The notes beneath the pieces were generated by a model. The model made no database searches. It saw only the letters and a list, made by a program, of their open reading frames with translations, and was not told the origin of the DNA. Shown piece by piece: positions 1 to 7,601 of a stretch of 14,585 nucleotides of DNA. This DNA is from an uncultured Alistipes sp. (GTDB taxonomy: Bacteria; Bacteroidota; Bacteroidia; Bacteroidales; UBA932). The position numbers and the translations under genes are program-made. Positions within the stretch are counted from its first letter, which is position 1. Every line of letters starts with the position of its first letter. The DNA is taken from positions 1 to 14,585 of the forward strand of contig UQUN01000039.1 in NCBI GenBank assembly GCA_900544175.1, written 5' to 3'.

Positions 1-71
1 GTGCCACCGGGAATCGAACCAGGGACACAAGGATTTTCAGTCCTTTGCTCTACCAACTGAGCTATGGCACC
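1..71 (-). tRNA. tRNA-Phe (anticodon GAA), 3' end cut by the window edge
   Basis: Read on the minus strand, the sequence folds as a tRNA. The acceptor strand starts GGTGCCA at 71, there is a D-arm, and a 5-bp anticodon stem AAGGA/TCCTT encloses the loop CTGAAAA. The T-arm has the loop TTCGATT, and the 3' acceptor strand TGGCAC runs to base 1. The anticodon GAA lies at 38-36, so it decodes UUU/UUC (Phe). The last acceptor base, the discriminator base and CCA (if encoded) lie outside the window. It stands alone on this strand, divergent from priA, and has its own promoter just upstream. Confidence 0.96.
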
Positions 72-100
72 ATTCCATACCTTGTTGCGGTTTGGGAGTG

Positions 101-131
101 CAAAAGTAAGAGTTATTTCGGAATTTCCAAA
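101..131 (-). promoter_or_regulatory. Bacteroidota-type promoter of tRNA-Phe
   Basis: On the minus strand a TTTG (-33 element, 131-128) is followed after exactly 19 bases by TACTTTTG (108-101), a perfect match to the Bacteroidota -7 consensus TAnnTTTG. Transcription would start a few bases further on, giving a leader of roughly 25 nt before the mature 5' end of the tRNA at 71. This is the only promoter in the window where both elements and the spacing fit. Confidence 0.8.
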
Positions 132-195
132 ATTTTCTTAACAAATCGAATAATTAACTACCTTAGCGGAGTGTTTGGAGATTGCCCACAAAAAC

Positions 196-201
196 AGGAG
201 G
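196..201 (+). promoter_or_regulatory. Shine-Dalgarno site setting the priA start
   Basis: AGGAGG lies 10 bases before the ATG at 212. It favours that ATG over the in-frame TTG at 182, which would add ten residues not expected at a PriA N-terminus. Other genes in the window show no comparable site. Confidence 0.7.
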
Positions 202-211
202 ATTAAGGCAA

Positions 212-2200
212 ATGAAATACGCAGATGTTGTAATACCGCTGAAATTCAAGGACTCAGTAACATATTCAATACCCGGCGAACTTGAGGACCGCATAGTTCC
301 CGGCAGTATAGTCAAAGTCACTGTCGTAGGAAGAACGTACACTGCCGTAGTCCTCCGGATAAAGGACAATCCCGAGTTCGATCCGTCCAGAATCAAACCA
401 GTCAGGGAGATTGTAAACTTTCCTCCTGTCACCAATGAAAACATGGAATTTCTAAGACTGGTAGCCGGATACTACATGTGTTCCTTGGGCGAGGCATTCA
501 GATTCGCGGCCCCGTCTACCGTCAAGCCCCTGAAACGAACAAGGACTGCCGGAGATACGGATGTCACAGACGACTGCGACAGTAAAATCACACTGCCGGT
601 ACTGTCGGAAGAACAGGAAACGGCAGCCGGCAAGATAAGGTCGTTTTTCAAAAACGGAAGGAACGTACTGCTTCACGGTGTCACCGGTTCCGGCAAAACC
701 GAAATCTACATCACACTGGCTGCCGAATGTATGGAAAAAGGTCTCAACGTACTGTATCTCGTACCGGAGATTGCGATAAGCCGGCAGATACAGAGTCGTA
801 TGGAAAAGCACTTCGGAGACCGCCTGATGGTCTATCACTCGGGACAGACACCCACCCGTAAAAGAGAGGTGTACCGCAAAGTAGCAGACAGCAGCAAGCC
901 ATTCGTCCTTTTAGGATTGCGTTCCGCATTGTTCCTGCCCTTCCGGCAGTTAGGTCTGGTAATTGTGGACGAGGAGCATGACAGTTCGTACAAGCAGAGC
1001 GACCAGGCTCCAAGGTATCACGGAAGGGACACCGCCCTCATGTTGGGAATGGTGATGAAATGCCCGGTACTGCTGGGTTCCGCGACACCCTCATTCGAAA
1101 GCATCTACAACGTCCGTTCCGGGAAATTAGGACTCGCCGTACTCAGTCACCGCTATTATGAAAGTAAAGACTGCCTTGTGAGAATTATAGATATGGTCAA
1201 AGAGAAACGCAAGAATGCGGTCAAAGGGCCGTTCTCTCTGATACTTCTGAAAGCCATTGAGGAAAGACTGGCCAAGAAGGAGCAGGTCCTGATATTCCGG
1301 TCCAGAAGAGCCTACGCATCCGCCCTGCAGTGCTCCGAATGCGGAGCTGTTCCCAAATGCCCGAGATGCAACATTCCTATGAGCTACCACAAGTTCAACG
1401 ACAGTCTCAGCTGCCATTACTGCGGCTGCTCCATTCCAGCACCACACATATGCCCGGAATGCGGCAATGGTTCTTTGAAGCTGCTCGGAGACGGCACCGA
1501 ACGCATTGAGGAGGCATTAAAGGAAATATTTCCTGAAGCGAGGACAGAGCGGTTTGATGCGGATACTGCACAGGACATGAAAGAAGAGAGCAGACTACTG
1601 AGACAATTCGCCGCTGGGGAAATCGACATCATGGTCGGAACACAGATGATATCGAAAGGTTTTGACTTCAGCCAGCTCACTCTCACAGCTGTTCTAAAGG
1701 CAGAGGCCATGACACAGGTATTCGACTTCAGAGCTGACGAAAGAGCGTTGCAGCTTCTGACACAACTTATGGGACGTGCAGGCAGAAGGAATGTTCCTGG
1801 AGAAATGATAGTGCAGACCAACCGGGCAGATCATCCTGTGTTCGAAATGCTTCTGCATCCAGGTGCCGCCGACGGCAATATACTGATCGACGAGAGAATG
1901 GAGTTCGGGTATCCGCCATTCTCACGGATAATAAAGATAACCGTAAAGGATACTGACAAAGAAAAGGCTGCAAGACTTGCGGATGAAGTACGCAAAAAAG
2001 CCTGTGATGCCGGATTCGATGACATCTGCGGCCCTGCACCGCACCCCATGGAGACATATGCTGGAGAACACAGAATGCAACTTATCATAAAGACCGGGCG
2101 CTCCAGAAACTGGTCCGGCCCAAAACAGAAACTATATGCATGTCTCCGTGACATCCCGTCATCCAACGTCACTGTAGATGTGGATCCTGTAAGCACATAG
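212..2200 (+). CDS. priA: Primosomal replication restart helicase PriA, short form
   Basis: PriA recognises stalled or broken replication forks, unwinds the lagging arm 3'-5' and starts reloading of the replicative helicase. The N-terminal DNA-binding start (MKYADVVIPL, residues 1-10) fits PriA. Walker A GVTGSGKTE begins at residue 156 and the DEEH box follows. GSATPSFES and a LMGRAGRR motif VI are present. The zinc-binding insertion carries four Cys pairs (CSEC, CPRC, CHYC, CPEC) between about 1330 and 1465. The protein is 662 residues. In E. coli PriA (732 aa) the Walker lysine is K230, here it is K162, so about 70 residues are missing before the helicase core, where the winged-helix domain normally lies. 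The motif normally written NRRGYAP reads RSRRAYA. ATG 212 was chosen for the AGGAGG upstream and the typical N-terminus. The gene ends 16 bp from the convergent lipid kinase gene. Family assignment is secure. Full activity is not shown by sequence. Confidence 0.95.
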   Translation: MKYADVVIPLKFKDSVTYSIPGELEDRIVPGSIVKVTVVGRTYTAVVLRIKDNPEFDPSRIKPVREIVNFPPVTNENMEFLRLVAGYYMCSLGEAFRFAAPSTVKPLKRTRTAGDTDVTDDCDSKITLPVLSEEQETAAGKIRSFFKNGRNVLLHGVTGSGKTEIYITLAAECMEKGLNVLYLVPEIAISRQIQSRMEKHFGDRLMVYHSGQTPTRKREVYRKVADSSKPFVLLGLRSALFLPFRQLGLVIVDEEHDSSYKQSDQAPRYHGRDTALMLGMVMKCPVLLGSATPSFESIYNVRSGKLGLAVLSHRYYESKDCLVRIIDMVKEKRKNAVKGPFSLILLKAIEERLAKKEQVLIFRSRRAYASALQCSECGAVPKCPRCNIPMSYHKFNDSLSCHYCGCSIPAPHICPECGNGSLKLLGDGTERIEEALKEIFPEARTERFDADTAQDMKEESRLLRQFAAGEIDIMVGTQMISKGFDFSQLTLTAVLKAEAMTQVFDFRADERALQLLTQLMGRAGRRNVPGEMIVQTNRADHPVFEMLLHPGAADGNILIDERMEFGYPPFSRIIKITVKDTDKEKAARLADEVRKKACDAGFDDICGPAPHPMETYAGEHRMQLIIKTGRSRNWSGPKQKLYACLRDIPSSNVTVDVDPVST

Positions 2201-2216
2201 ACAGCAGGGATGGTTG

Positions 2217-3173
2217 TCACACAGGCATATATGGCTCGAAATCCCTACCGACCACAACTCTGAGGGCACGGGGCAGTACCTCTACGGTAAGCGGAGTAGT
2301 ACCGACCACCTCTCCGTCTATCTCCACCCGGTCCGGCATTCTGGTTATTACCGCTGCCCGGCTGAAAGTCTTGTGAGACACTTCTTTGATATTGTAGATC
2401 GTACCTTTAAAAAGCTGCTTGAAAAGAAATAGGAACTTGAGCTTGGATACCTTTCGGGCCACCATTAAATTGATCTTCCCGTCATCAGCGACAGCATCCG
2501 GCACCTGCATCATACCGCCACCGCTGTACTTTCCCACCCCCATGCCTACTGAAAACACACGTCCGGAAAAGAAACTTTTGCCGTCAACCACCACTTTCGC
2601 ATGATTGGAACGACGGCCGGCCAGTGCCTTGAACGCAGCCTTCACATATGCCAGGTCTCCACCCCTGCCCTTGTTTTTAGCAACATTGCAGTAATGACAT
2701 ATATTCGCGTCCAGCCCCACTCCGGCCACATTGACCATATAGCGGACATTCTTGACTCCTGCCTGCATATATTCCACCCGGCCTATATCCTGACAGACTG
2801 TCCTGCCCTCCATAATTGTCTCAACTGCCTTTCTACAGTCATTCGGAATACAGTACATCCTGGACCAGTCGTTGGCCGAGCCGGCCGGCAACACCGCCAG
2901 AGTCACATCTTCCAAAGGCACTTCCTGTTGGTGAAAAAGACCGTTGACCACTTCATGAAGAGTCCCGTCACCTCCTACCGAGATGATATTGCGGAATCCG
3001 CGCTTAAGCGCATAGATGACCAGTTCAACAGCATGGTACCGATGAGTCGTGAACACTTCCTCGAACGGGAGTCCCATTTCCTTAAGCATATTAGACAACA
3101 AAGGCCACTCTGACGCGACCTTTCCTCCTCCCGCATTGGGGTTCACCACTGCAATCCACGTACTGCCGTTCAT
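2217..3173 (-). CDS. Diacylglycerol/sphingosine kinase-family lipid kinase (YegS/BmrU-like)
   Basis: Members of this family phosphorylate membrane lipids such as diacylglycerol with ATP, at the inner face of the membrane. The 318-residue product shows the family signatures in order: NPNAGGGK (residues 11-18), the nucleotide-binding GGDGTLHEVVNG (from residue 67), and PAGSANDWSR (96-105), a variant of the usual GTxNDxAR. A C-terminal beta domain carries SGGGMMQVPDA and DDGKINLMVA. A longer reading frame could begin at 3227, but the family N-terminus (a short beta strand leading to NPxxGGG) fits the ATG at 3173, and a -7 promoter element lies between the two. The gene is alone on its strand, divergent from parA and convergent with priA. 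Substrate is not determined: it could be diacylglycerol, undecaprenol or a sphingoid base, the last being plausible because many Bacteroidales make sphingolipids. Confidence 0.88.
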   Translation of the reverse strand: MNGSTWIAVVNPNAGGGKVASEWPLLSNMLKEMGLPFEEVFTTHRYHAVELVIYALKRGFRNIISVGGDGTLHEVVNGLFHQQEVPLEDVTLAVLPAGSANDWSRMYCIPNDCRKAVETIMEGRTVCQDIGRVEYMQAGVKNVRYMVNVAGVGLDANICHYCNVAKNKGRGGDLAYVKAAFKALAGRRSNHAKVVVDGKSFFSGRVFSVGMGVGKYSGGGMMQVPDAVADDGKINLMVARKVSKLKFLFLFKQLFKGTIYNIKEVSHKTFSRAAVITRMPDRVEIDGEVVGTTPLTVEVLPRALRVVVGRDFEPYMPV

Positions 3174-3191
3174 CTGTTGATAAAATTTCCG

Positions 3192-3199
3192 CAAAACTA
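3192..3199 (-). promoter_or_regulatory. Putative -7 element of the lipid kinase gene
   Basis: The minus strand reads TAGTTTTG, a full match to TAnnTTTG, 18 bases before the ATG at 3173. No clear TTTG is seen at the -33 position. It lies inside the longer alternative reading frame and therefore supports the start at 3173. Confidence 0.5.
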
Positions 3200-3242
3200 A
3201 TATAAAACTGACATTAATTATAGACATGATGAAAAGATTTTT

Positions 3243-3250
3243 TAAATTTG
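3243..3250 (+). promoter_or_regulatory. Putative -7 element of the parA operon
   Basis: TAAATTTG matches TAnnTTTG and lies 22 bases upstream of the parA ATG at 3273, which would give a leader of about 15-20 nt. No -33 TTTG is evident. It is back-to-back with the lipid kinase promoter. Confidence 0.5.
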
Positions 3251-3272
3251 CGGGTTAGGTTAAGATAACAAT

Positions 3273-4079
3273 ATGGGGAAAATTATTGCTATAGCGAACC
3301 AGAAAGGAGGAGTAGGAAAGACAACCACCGCCATCAATTTAGCTGCCTCCTTAGCGGTTCTGGAAAAGAAAACACTGCTCATCGATGCTGATCCGCAGGC
3401 CAATGCGACATCCGGCCTGAACTTCGACCCTGAATCAAACAAGGGGAAGACACTGTATGAAGTGCTCATATGCAGACAGGACATACGCGATGTCATACTC
3501 GACACTGAGATCAAGGACCTCAAGCTGGTTCCGTCCAACATCGACCTTGTCGGTGCCGAGATTGAACTTGTCCGTCTCGCGGACAAGGAAAGAGAGCCGG
3601 ATAGCGCGATCAAGGGCATAGACAAGGAGATGCTGCTGAAAAACGCGGTCAAGGAGATAGCCGGTGAATTCGAGTATATCATCATAGACTGCTCTCCGTC
3701 CCTTGGACTGATAACCATAAACGACCTTACGGCTGCCGACTCGGTGATAATACCTGTCCAGACAGAATTCTTCGCCCTGGAAGGACTCGGCAAGCTCCTC
3801 AACACAATAAAGCTCATTCAGGCAGGACTCAATCCAGACCTGAGAATAGAAGGATTCCTTCTGACAATGTACGATAGCCGGCTCAGACTGGCCAACCAGG
3901 TGCTGGAGGATGTCCGCCACCATTTCGGAGACATGGTATTCAACACCATCATACAACGGAACGTAAGACTGAGCGAGGCCCCTTCGCACGGCAAGCCCGC
4001 GATACTTTATGACGCGATGTCGGCCGGTACCAACAACTACCTCAACCTCGCGAAAGAAATAATTTCCAAGAACGCATAA
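3273..4079 (+). CDS. parA: Chromosome partitioning ATPase ParA (Soj)
   Basis: ParA is a Walker-type ATPase. It binds DNA as an ATP dimer and moves ParB-bound origin regions apart. The 268-residue protein begins almost at the deviant Walker A box KGGVGKTTT (residues 11-19). It has the A' box DADPQAN (38-44) and a Walker B region ending IIIDC (136-140). The short N-terminus with no helix-turn-helix marks the small chromosomal (Soj) type and not the plasmid P1 type. It is first in a plus-strand operon and parB follows after 10 bases, the usual chromosomal pairing. No Shine-Dalgarno sequence precedes the ATG, which is normal in this phylum. Confidence 0.97.
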   Translation: MGKIIAIANQKGGVGKTTTAINLAASLAVLEKKTLLIDADPQANATSGLNFDPESNKGKTLYEVLICRQDIRDVILDTEIKDLKLVPSNIDLVGAEIELVRLADKEREPDSAIKGIDKEMLLKNAVKEIAGEFEYIIIDCSPSLGLITINDLTAADSVIIPVQTEFFALEGLGKLLNTIKLIQAGLNPDLRIEGFLLTMYDSRLRLANQVLEDVRHHFGDMVFNTIIQRNVRLSEAPSHGKPAILYDAMSAGTNNYLNLAKEIISKNA

Positions 4080-4089
4080 CCTGACGAAG

Positions 4090-5004
4090 ATGGCCAACAA
4101 AAGAGACGCTTTAGGGAAAGGGCTCGGGGCGCTTATTGCCGGAGCGGACAACAGCATCGCTAAATCAGTCACACCCCAGGACAGCAACACTGCAAGAGGG
4201 CTTGCATCCATCTGCGAGATACCTGTTGACAAAATCACGGTAAACCCGTATCAGCCAAGAAGCAACTTTGACGAGACATCCCTCGATGAGCTGGCCGGTT
4301 CCATAAAACAGCTCGGCATCATACAGCCTATAACAGTTCGCAGGATAGGCATGAGATATCAGATCATCAGTGGCGAACGCCGCTTCAGGGCTGCCAGGAA
4401 GGCCGGACTTGAGACAATACCCGCATATATAAAGGAGACCGACGACCATGGGATGCTGGAGATGGCCATAGTGGAGAATATCCAAAGGGAGGATCTGGAT
4501 GCCATTGAAGTCGCGCTCAGTTTTCAGAGACTCATGGACGAATGCGGCCTTACACAGGAATCCATGGCCGACAAAGTGGGCAAGAAACGAGCCACGGTCG
4601 CAAACTACCTGAGACTTCTCAGACTGCCTGCCGAAATACAGGTATGCATAAGAGACAAGAAAATATCAATGGGCCATGCAAAAGCCATCCTGTCACTTAC
4701 AGACCCTCAGGCACAGATCAGCCTGTGCGATGAAATAGTCAGGAAGAGCCTGTCTGTCAGGCAAGCTGAGACAAAAGCCCAGAACATGCTCAGGAAAGCC
4801 TCAGAAGAGGAACCGGAGTCTCCGGACCAGACACGTCAGGAACTGCCTGATTCATACTACAAGGTTCTTGAGATAGTGGGAAGGTACTTCAACAACAACA
4901 TAAGCCTTAAAAGATCAGATCAGGGCAAAGGCAGTATAACCATTCAGTTCTCCTCCGACTCGGAAGTGGAATCGTTTTTGAGAGCAATAGAGAGGATTAA
5001 CTGA
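4090..5004 (+). CDS. parB: Chromosome partitioning protein ParB (Spo0J)
   Basis: ParB binds parS sites near the origin, spreads along DNA as a CTP-dependent clamp and stimulates ParA. The 304 residues show the family order. The N-terminal KRDALGKGLGALI resembles the ParA-activating tail of Spo0J. NPYQPR follows at 52-57, and the CTP-binding GERRFRA at 95-101. ENIQREDLDAIE starts at residue 129. A helix-turn-helix begins near residue 153 (LTQESMADKVGK). A short C-terminal dimerisation region ends the protein. It sits 10 bases after parA, and the DUF5683 gene starts 15 bases after its stop, so one transcript is likely. No full parS palindrome was found in this window. Confidence 0.97.
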   Translation: MANKRDALGKGLGALIAGADNSIAKSVTPQDSNTARGLASICEIPVDKITVNPYQPRSNFDETSLDELAGSIKQLGIIQPITVRRIGMRYQIISGERRFRAARKAGLETIPAYIKETDDHGMLEMAIVENIQREDLDAIEVALSFQRLMDECGLTQESMADKVGKKRATVANYLRLLRLPAEIQVCIRDKKISMGHAKAILSLTDPQAQISLCDEIVRKSLSVRQAETKAQNMLRKASEEEPESPDQTRQELPDSYYKVLEIVGRYFNNNISLKRSDQGKGSITIQFSSDSEVESFLRAIERIN

Positions 5005-5019
5005 AAACACCCTACTGAC

Positions 5020-5931
5020 GTGCGGAAAACTGTACTATTAATCATAATATTGCTGCTCTCAGCAGTTCCACTTCAGCTCTCGGCCCAGTTTGTCAACAAC
5101 GGATCCGGCGGCGGGATGCAATCTTCCAGCGACTCATCCTCCAGAGAGGAGAGCTATACATTGAAACGTTATTTCAACTCCCTTGCCCACAGAGACAGCA
5201 TGGCCATAGGCTGGGCATTCGGAGGTTCAGTCATACTGCCCGGAACGGCTCAGATATACAACGGTGACTACTGGAAGCTGCCTATAGTATATGCAGGCAT
5301 GGGAGGCATGCTGGGAGGAGGCATCTACTACAACTCCCAGTTCAAGAAGACAGGAAGCGAGTCAGACAAACTGGCAAGAAACCTTTTCTTCGTAGGTGCC
5401 GCACTGTTTTACTGGGGCCAGATGCTTGACGGGGCTGCCAGCTACGACTCATACAGAAGCCACCTGCCTGGCAGGGCCACCATATATTCCGCCCTGCTGC
5501 CTGGACTCGGACAGATATACAACAAAGAATACTGGAAACTGCCGATATATTACGGCGGTCTTGCTGTAGCAGGCTACTGCTGGTACTACAACAACTTACA
5601 GTACAGACGTTTCCAGCATGACTACAATATGGCCACCAACCCCAACGGCAACTATACGGGCTCGATGTCCGTGGACAATCTTCAGTACTACAGAGACTAC
5701 TACAGGCGTTTCAGAGACTACTCAATCGTAGCCACAATATTGATATATATCCTGCAGATCATAGACGCAGACGTATTCGCCACCATGAATGAGTTCGACA
5801 TAAACCAGAGTCTCAGCGTGGACATACAACCAGTGATAATAGAACCGCTCAATTACGACTTCACGTCCAACTACACATCCATCATGCCGGTAGGCAATGC
5901 TGTCGGTGTGGGAATGAGCTTCAAATTCTGA
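5020..5931 (+). CDS. DUF5683 family envelope protein
   Basis: The 303-residue protein starts with a signal peptide (positive MRK, a long hydrophobic stretch, cleavage probably after LSA near residue 22). Two copies of a motif follow, LPGTAQIYNGDYWKLP and LPGLGQIYNKEYWKLP. Each is followed by a hydrophobic segment, and a further hydrophobic stretch lies at YSIVATILIYILQIIDA. This double PG-x-x-QIYN-x-x-YWK-x-P pattern is what I know as DUF5683 (TM2-like motif), found in Bacteroidota. The start is GTG at 5020, because only this start supplies the signal peptide; the next in-frame Met is well inside. Its place between parB and a lytic transglycosylase suggests an envelope role linked to growth or division, but no function is established. 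The C-terminus GVGMSFKF ends in Phe, as many outer-membrane proteins do. Confidence 0.85.
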   Translation: MRKTVLLIIILLLSAVPLQLSAQFVNNGSGGGMQSSSDSSSREESYTLKRYFNSLAHRDSMAIGWAFGGSVILPGTAQIYNGDYWKLPIVYAGMGGMLGGGIYYNSQFKKTGSESDKLARNLFFVGAALFYWGQMLDGAASYDSYRSHLPGRATIYSALLPGLGQIYNKEYWKLPIYYGGLAVAGYCWYYNNLQYRRFQHDYNMATNPNGNYTGSMSVDNLQYYRDYYRRFRDYSIVATILIYILQIIDADVFATMNEFDINQSLSVDIQPVIIEPLNYDFTSNYTSIMPVGNAVGVGMSFKF

Positions 5932-5936
5932 TCCGA

Positions 5937-7601
5937 ATGATGAAAAGAGCTGTTACAATACTTATGGCCGCAATCTTCTGCATACCTTGCATATATGCCG
6001 CCGACAACAACAAACCGGTAAAAGACCGAGAGAAAAAGAAATTCTCCCTGTCACTCTATCCTGACAGGAAAACACTTCTGAAAGAGATAGACTCGCTTAC
6101 CAAGGCAAACGAGATACTGAACATCGAGCTGGACAGCCTCTATGAGGCATACAGCGAGCTTGCCGTTTCCATGGAACTGGGTTCCGGAGACACCCTCGGC
6201 ACGGAAGTAATTGGAAGCGCCTGGTCCGTCCAGTTTGCAGCAGACACTCTGCCTGTGTCAAGAGACTCCCTGCTCAGCCTGTGGTATCAGAAAAGAGACA
6301 TTGACCTGATCGATGTGGAGCCATCCGACATAGATACCATCAACATGACATCCGACATACCGGACTCAGTATACCTCCGGAGACTCCAGAAACTGAATCC
6401 ATACATATCAGTTCCATACAACCGCATCATCCGTAACCACATCATCTATTATACTCAGAAAATGCCTGACAAGATGGAGCGCATACTCGGACTTGCCACA
6501 TACTATATTCCGATTTTCGAGGAGATATTCGACCAATACGACATGCCCCTCGAGCTCACCGCAATGGCTGTCATCGAATCCGCCTTGGACACCAAGGCCG
6601 TATCAAGAGCCAGGGCCAAAGGCATGTGGCAGTTCATGTATTCTACCGCCAAACGGTACGGACTCAACATCAACTCCTTCGTGGACGAAAGATTCGATCC
6701 GATAGCCTCAGCCCATGCTGCGGCAAAATATCTGAGGGACTCCTATCTAATATTCGGGGACTGGACTCTTGCCATAGCATCATACAACTGCGGTGCAGGC
6801 AACGTGAACAAGGCCATCCGCAGATCTGGGGGATCCAAGGATTTCTGGGAGATATACCCGTACCTGCCCCGTGAGACCAGAGGATACGTGCCTTCTTTTT
6901 TCGCCGCCCTTTACACCATGAGATACTACAAGGAGCATAATCTGACACCGCAGGTCATCAGCCTGCCTCCGCACACAGACACAATAAAGGTAAACAAGAT
7001 GCTTCACTTCGAGCAGATAGCGCATTTTACAGGTATTAGCATCAAGGAGCTCAGGACACACAATCCACAGTATCTACACGACATCATCCCCGGTACAGAG
7101 AAAGAGTACACACTGCAGCTTCCATACACTTACACCAACGCCTTTATAGAGCATGAGGCTGAAATATACAGCTACAAGGACTCGGTATACTTCAGCCCGG
7201 CGGCTCTCAAGACAATACAGCAGTCCGCCACTCCGAGCAAGATAATCCACAAGGTCAAACGAGGAGAGACTTTGAGCCACATTGCGTTGAAATACGGAGT
7301 ATCAGTCCGTAACATCCAGAGGTGGAACGGTATAGGAACCAACATTCGGGAAGGACAGAGGCTTGCCATCTACACCAACGGAAAAGGTCCTTCGGCATCG
7401 TCATCGTCCGGCAACAGCGCACCTTCAACCAAGGTATCCAACGGATATGTGATGTACACCGTCCGCTCCGGTGACAATCTGTGGGATATCGCCAGGAAAT
7501 TCGACGGCGTAAGCATGAACGACCTCATGAAACTCAACGGACTTTCCAAAAACAGCAAGATATACCCAGGCAAGAAACTGAAAATCAAAAAGGCACAGTA
7601 A
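5937..7601 (+). CDS. MltD-like lytic transglycosylase with two LysM domains
   Basis: This enzyme would cleave glycan strands of peptidoglycan in the periplasm, producing 1,6-anhydro ends. The 554-residue protein has a signal peptide (residues 1 to about 21, ending YAA). It then has a linker with a coiled-coil-like stretch. An SLT/GH23 domain contains the catalytic Glu in AVIESALD (E214), followed by GMWQFM and SYNCGAGNVNKAI. Two LysM domains lie at about 440-480 (VKRGETLSHIA) and 507-552 (VRSGDNLWDIA), which would hold it on the cell wall. No lipobox is seen, unlike E. coli MltD. It starts 5 bases after the DUF5683 stop, so it is the last gene of the par operon. Its last 17 bases overlap the convergent HHH gene. 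Of the two adjacent ATGs the first (5937) is used here; the second is equally possible. Confidence 0.94.
   Translation: MMKRAVTILMAAIFCIPCIYAADNNKPVKDREKKKFSLSLYPDRKTLLKEIDSLTKANEILNIELDSLYEAYSELAVSMELGSGDTLGTEVIGSAWSVQFAADTLPVSRDSLLSLWYQKRDIDLIDVEPSDIDTINMTSDIPDSVYLRRLQKLNPYISVPYNRIIRNHIIYYTQKMPDKMERILGLATYYIPIFEEIFDQYDMPLELTAMAVIESALDTKAVSRARAKGMWQFMYSTAKRYGLNINSFVDERFDPIASAHAAAKYLRDSYLIFGDWTLAIASYNCGAGNVNKAIRRSGGSKDFWEIYPYLPRETRGYVPSFFAALYTMRYYKEHNLTPQVISLPPHTDTIKVNKMLHFEQIAHFTGISIKELRTHNPQYLHDIIPGTEKEYTLQLPYTYTNAFIEHEAEIYSYKDSVYFSPAALKTIQQSATPSKIIHKVKRGETLSHIALKYGVSVRNIQRWNGIGTNIREGQRLAIYTNGKGPSASSSSGNSAPSTKVSNGYVMYTVRSGDNLWDIARKFDGVSMNDLMKLNGLSKNSKIYPGKKLKIKKAQ

Noticed and set aside
142..180. 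Possible priA promoter (TACCTTAG, and TTTG in GTGTTTGG)
   Set aside because: Neither matches TAnnTTTG fully, so the priA promoter cannot be placed with any confidence.
182..211. Upstream TTG start for priA adding ten residues
   Set aside because: The added residues do not fit a PriA N-terminus, and the ATG at 212 has AGGAGG at proper spacing.
163..1013. Minus-strand open frames opposite priA
   Set aside because: Composition and position fit shadows of the priA reading frame; no domains or promoters support them.
2601..3113. Plus-strand open frame of about 170 codons opposite the lipid kinase gene
   Set aside because: It is entirely antisense to a gene with clear kinase motifs, with no known domain of its own.
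3174..3227. Longer N-terminus for the lipid kinase from an ATG at 3227
   Set aside because: The family begins shortly before NPxxGGG, and a -7 promoter element falls inside the extension, so the extra 18 residues would not be transcribed.
5215..5590. Repeated YWKLP-type segments in the DUF5683 gene considered as a DNA repeat
   Set aside because: The repetition is at protein level and is a normal feature of the domain; the DNA copies are diverged and not a repeat element.
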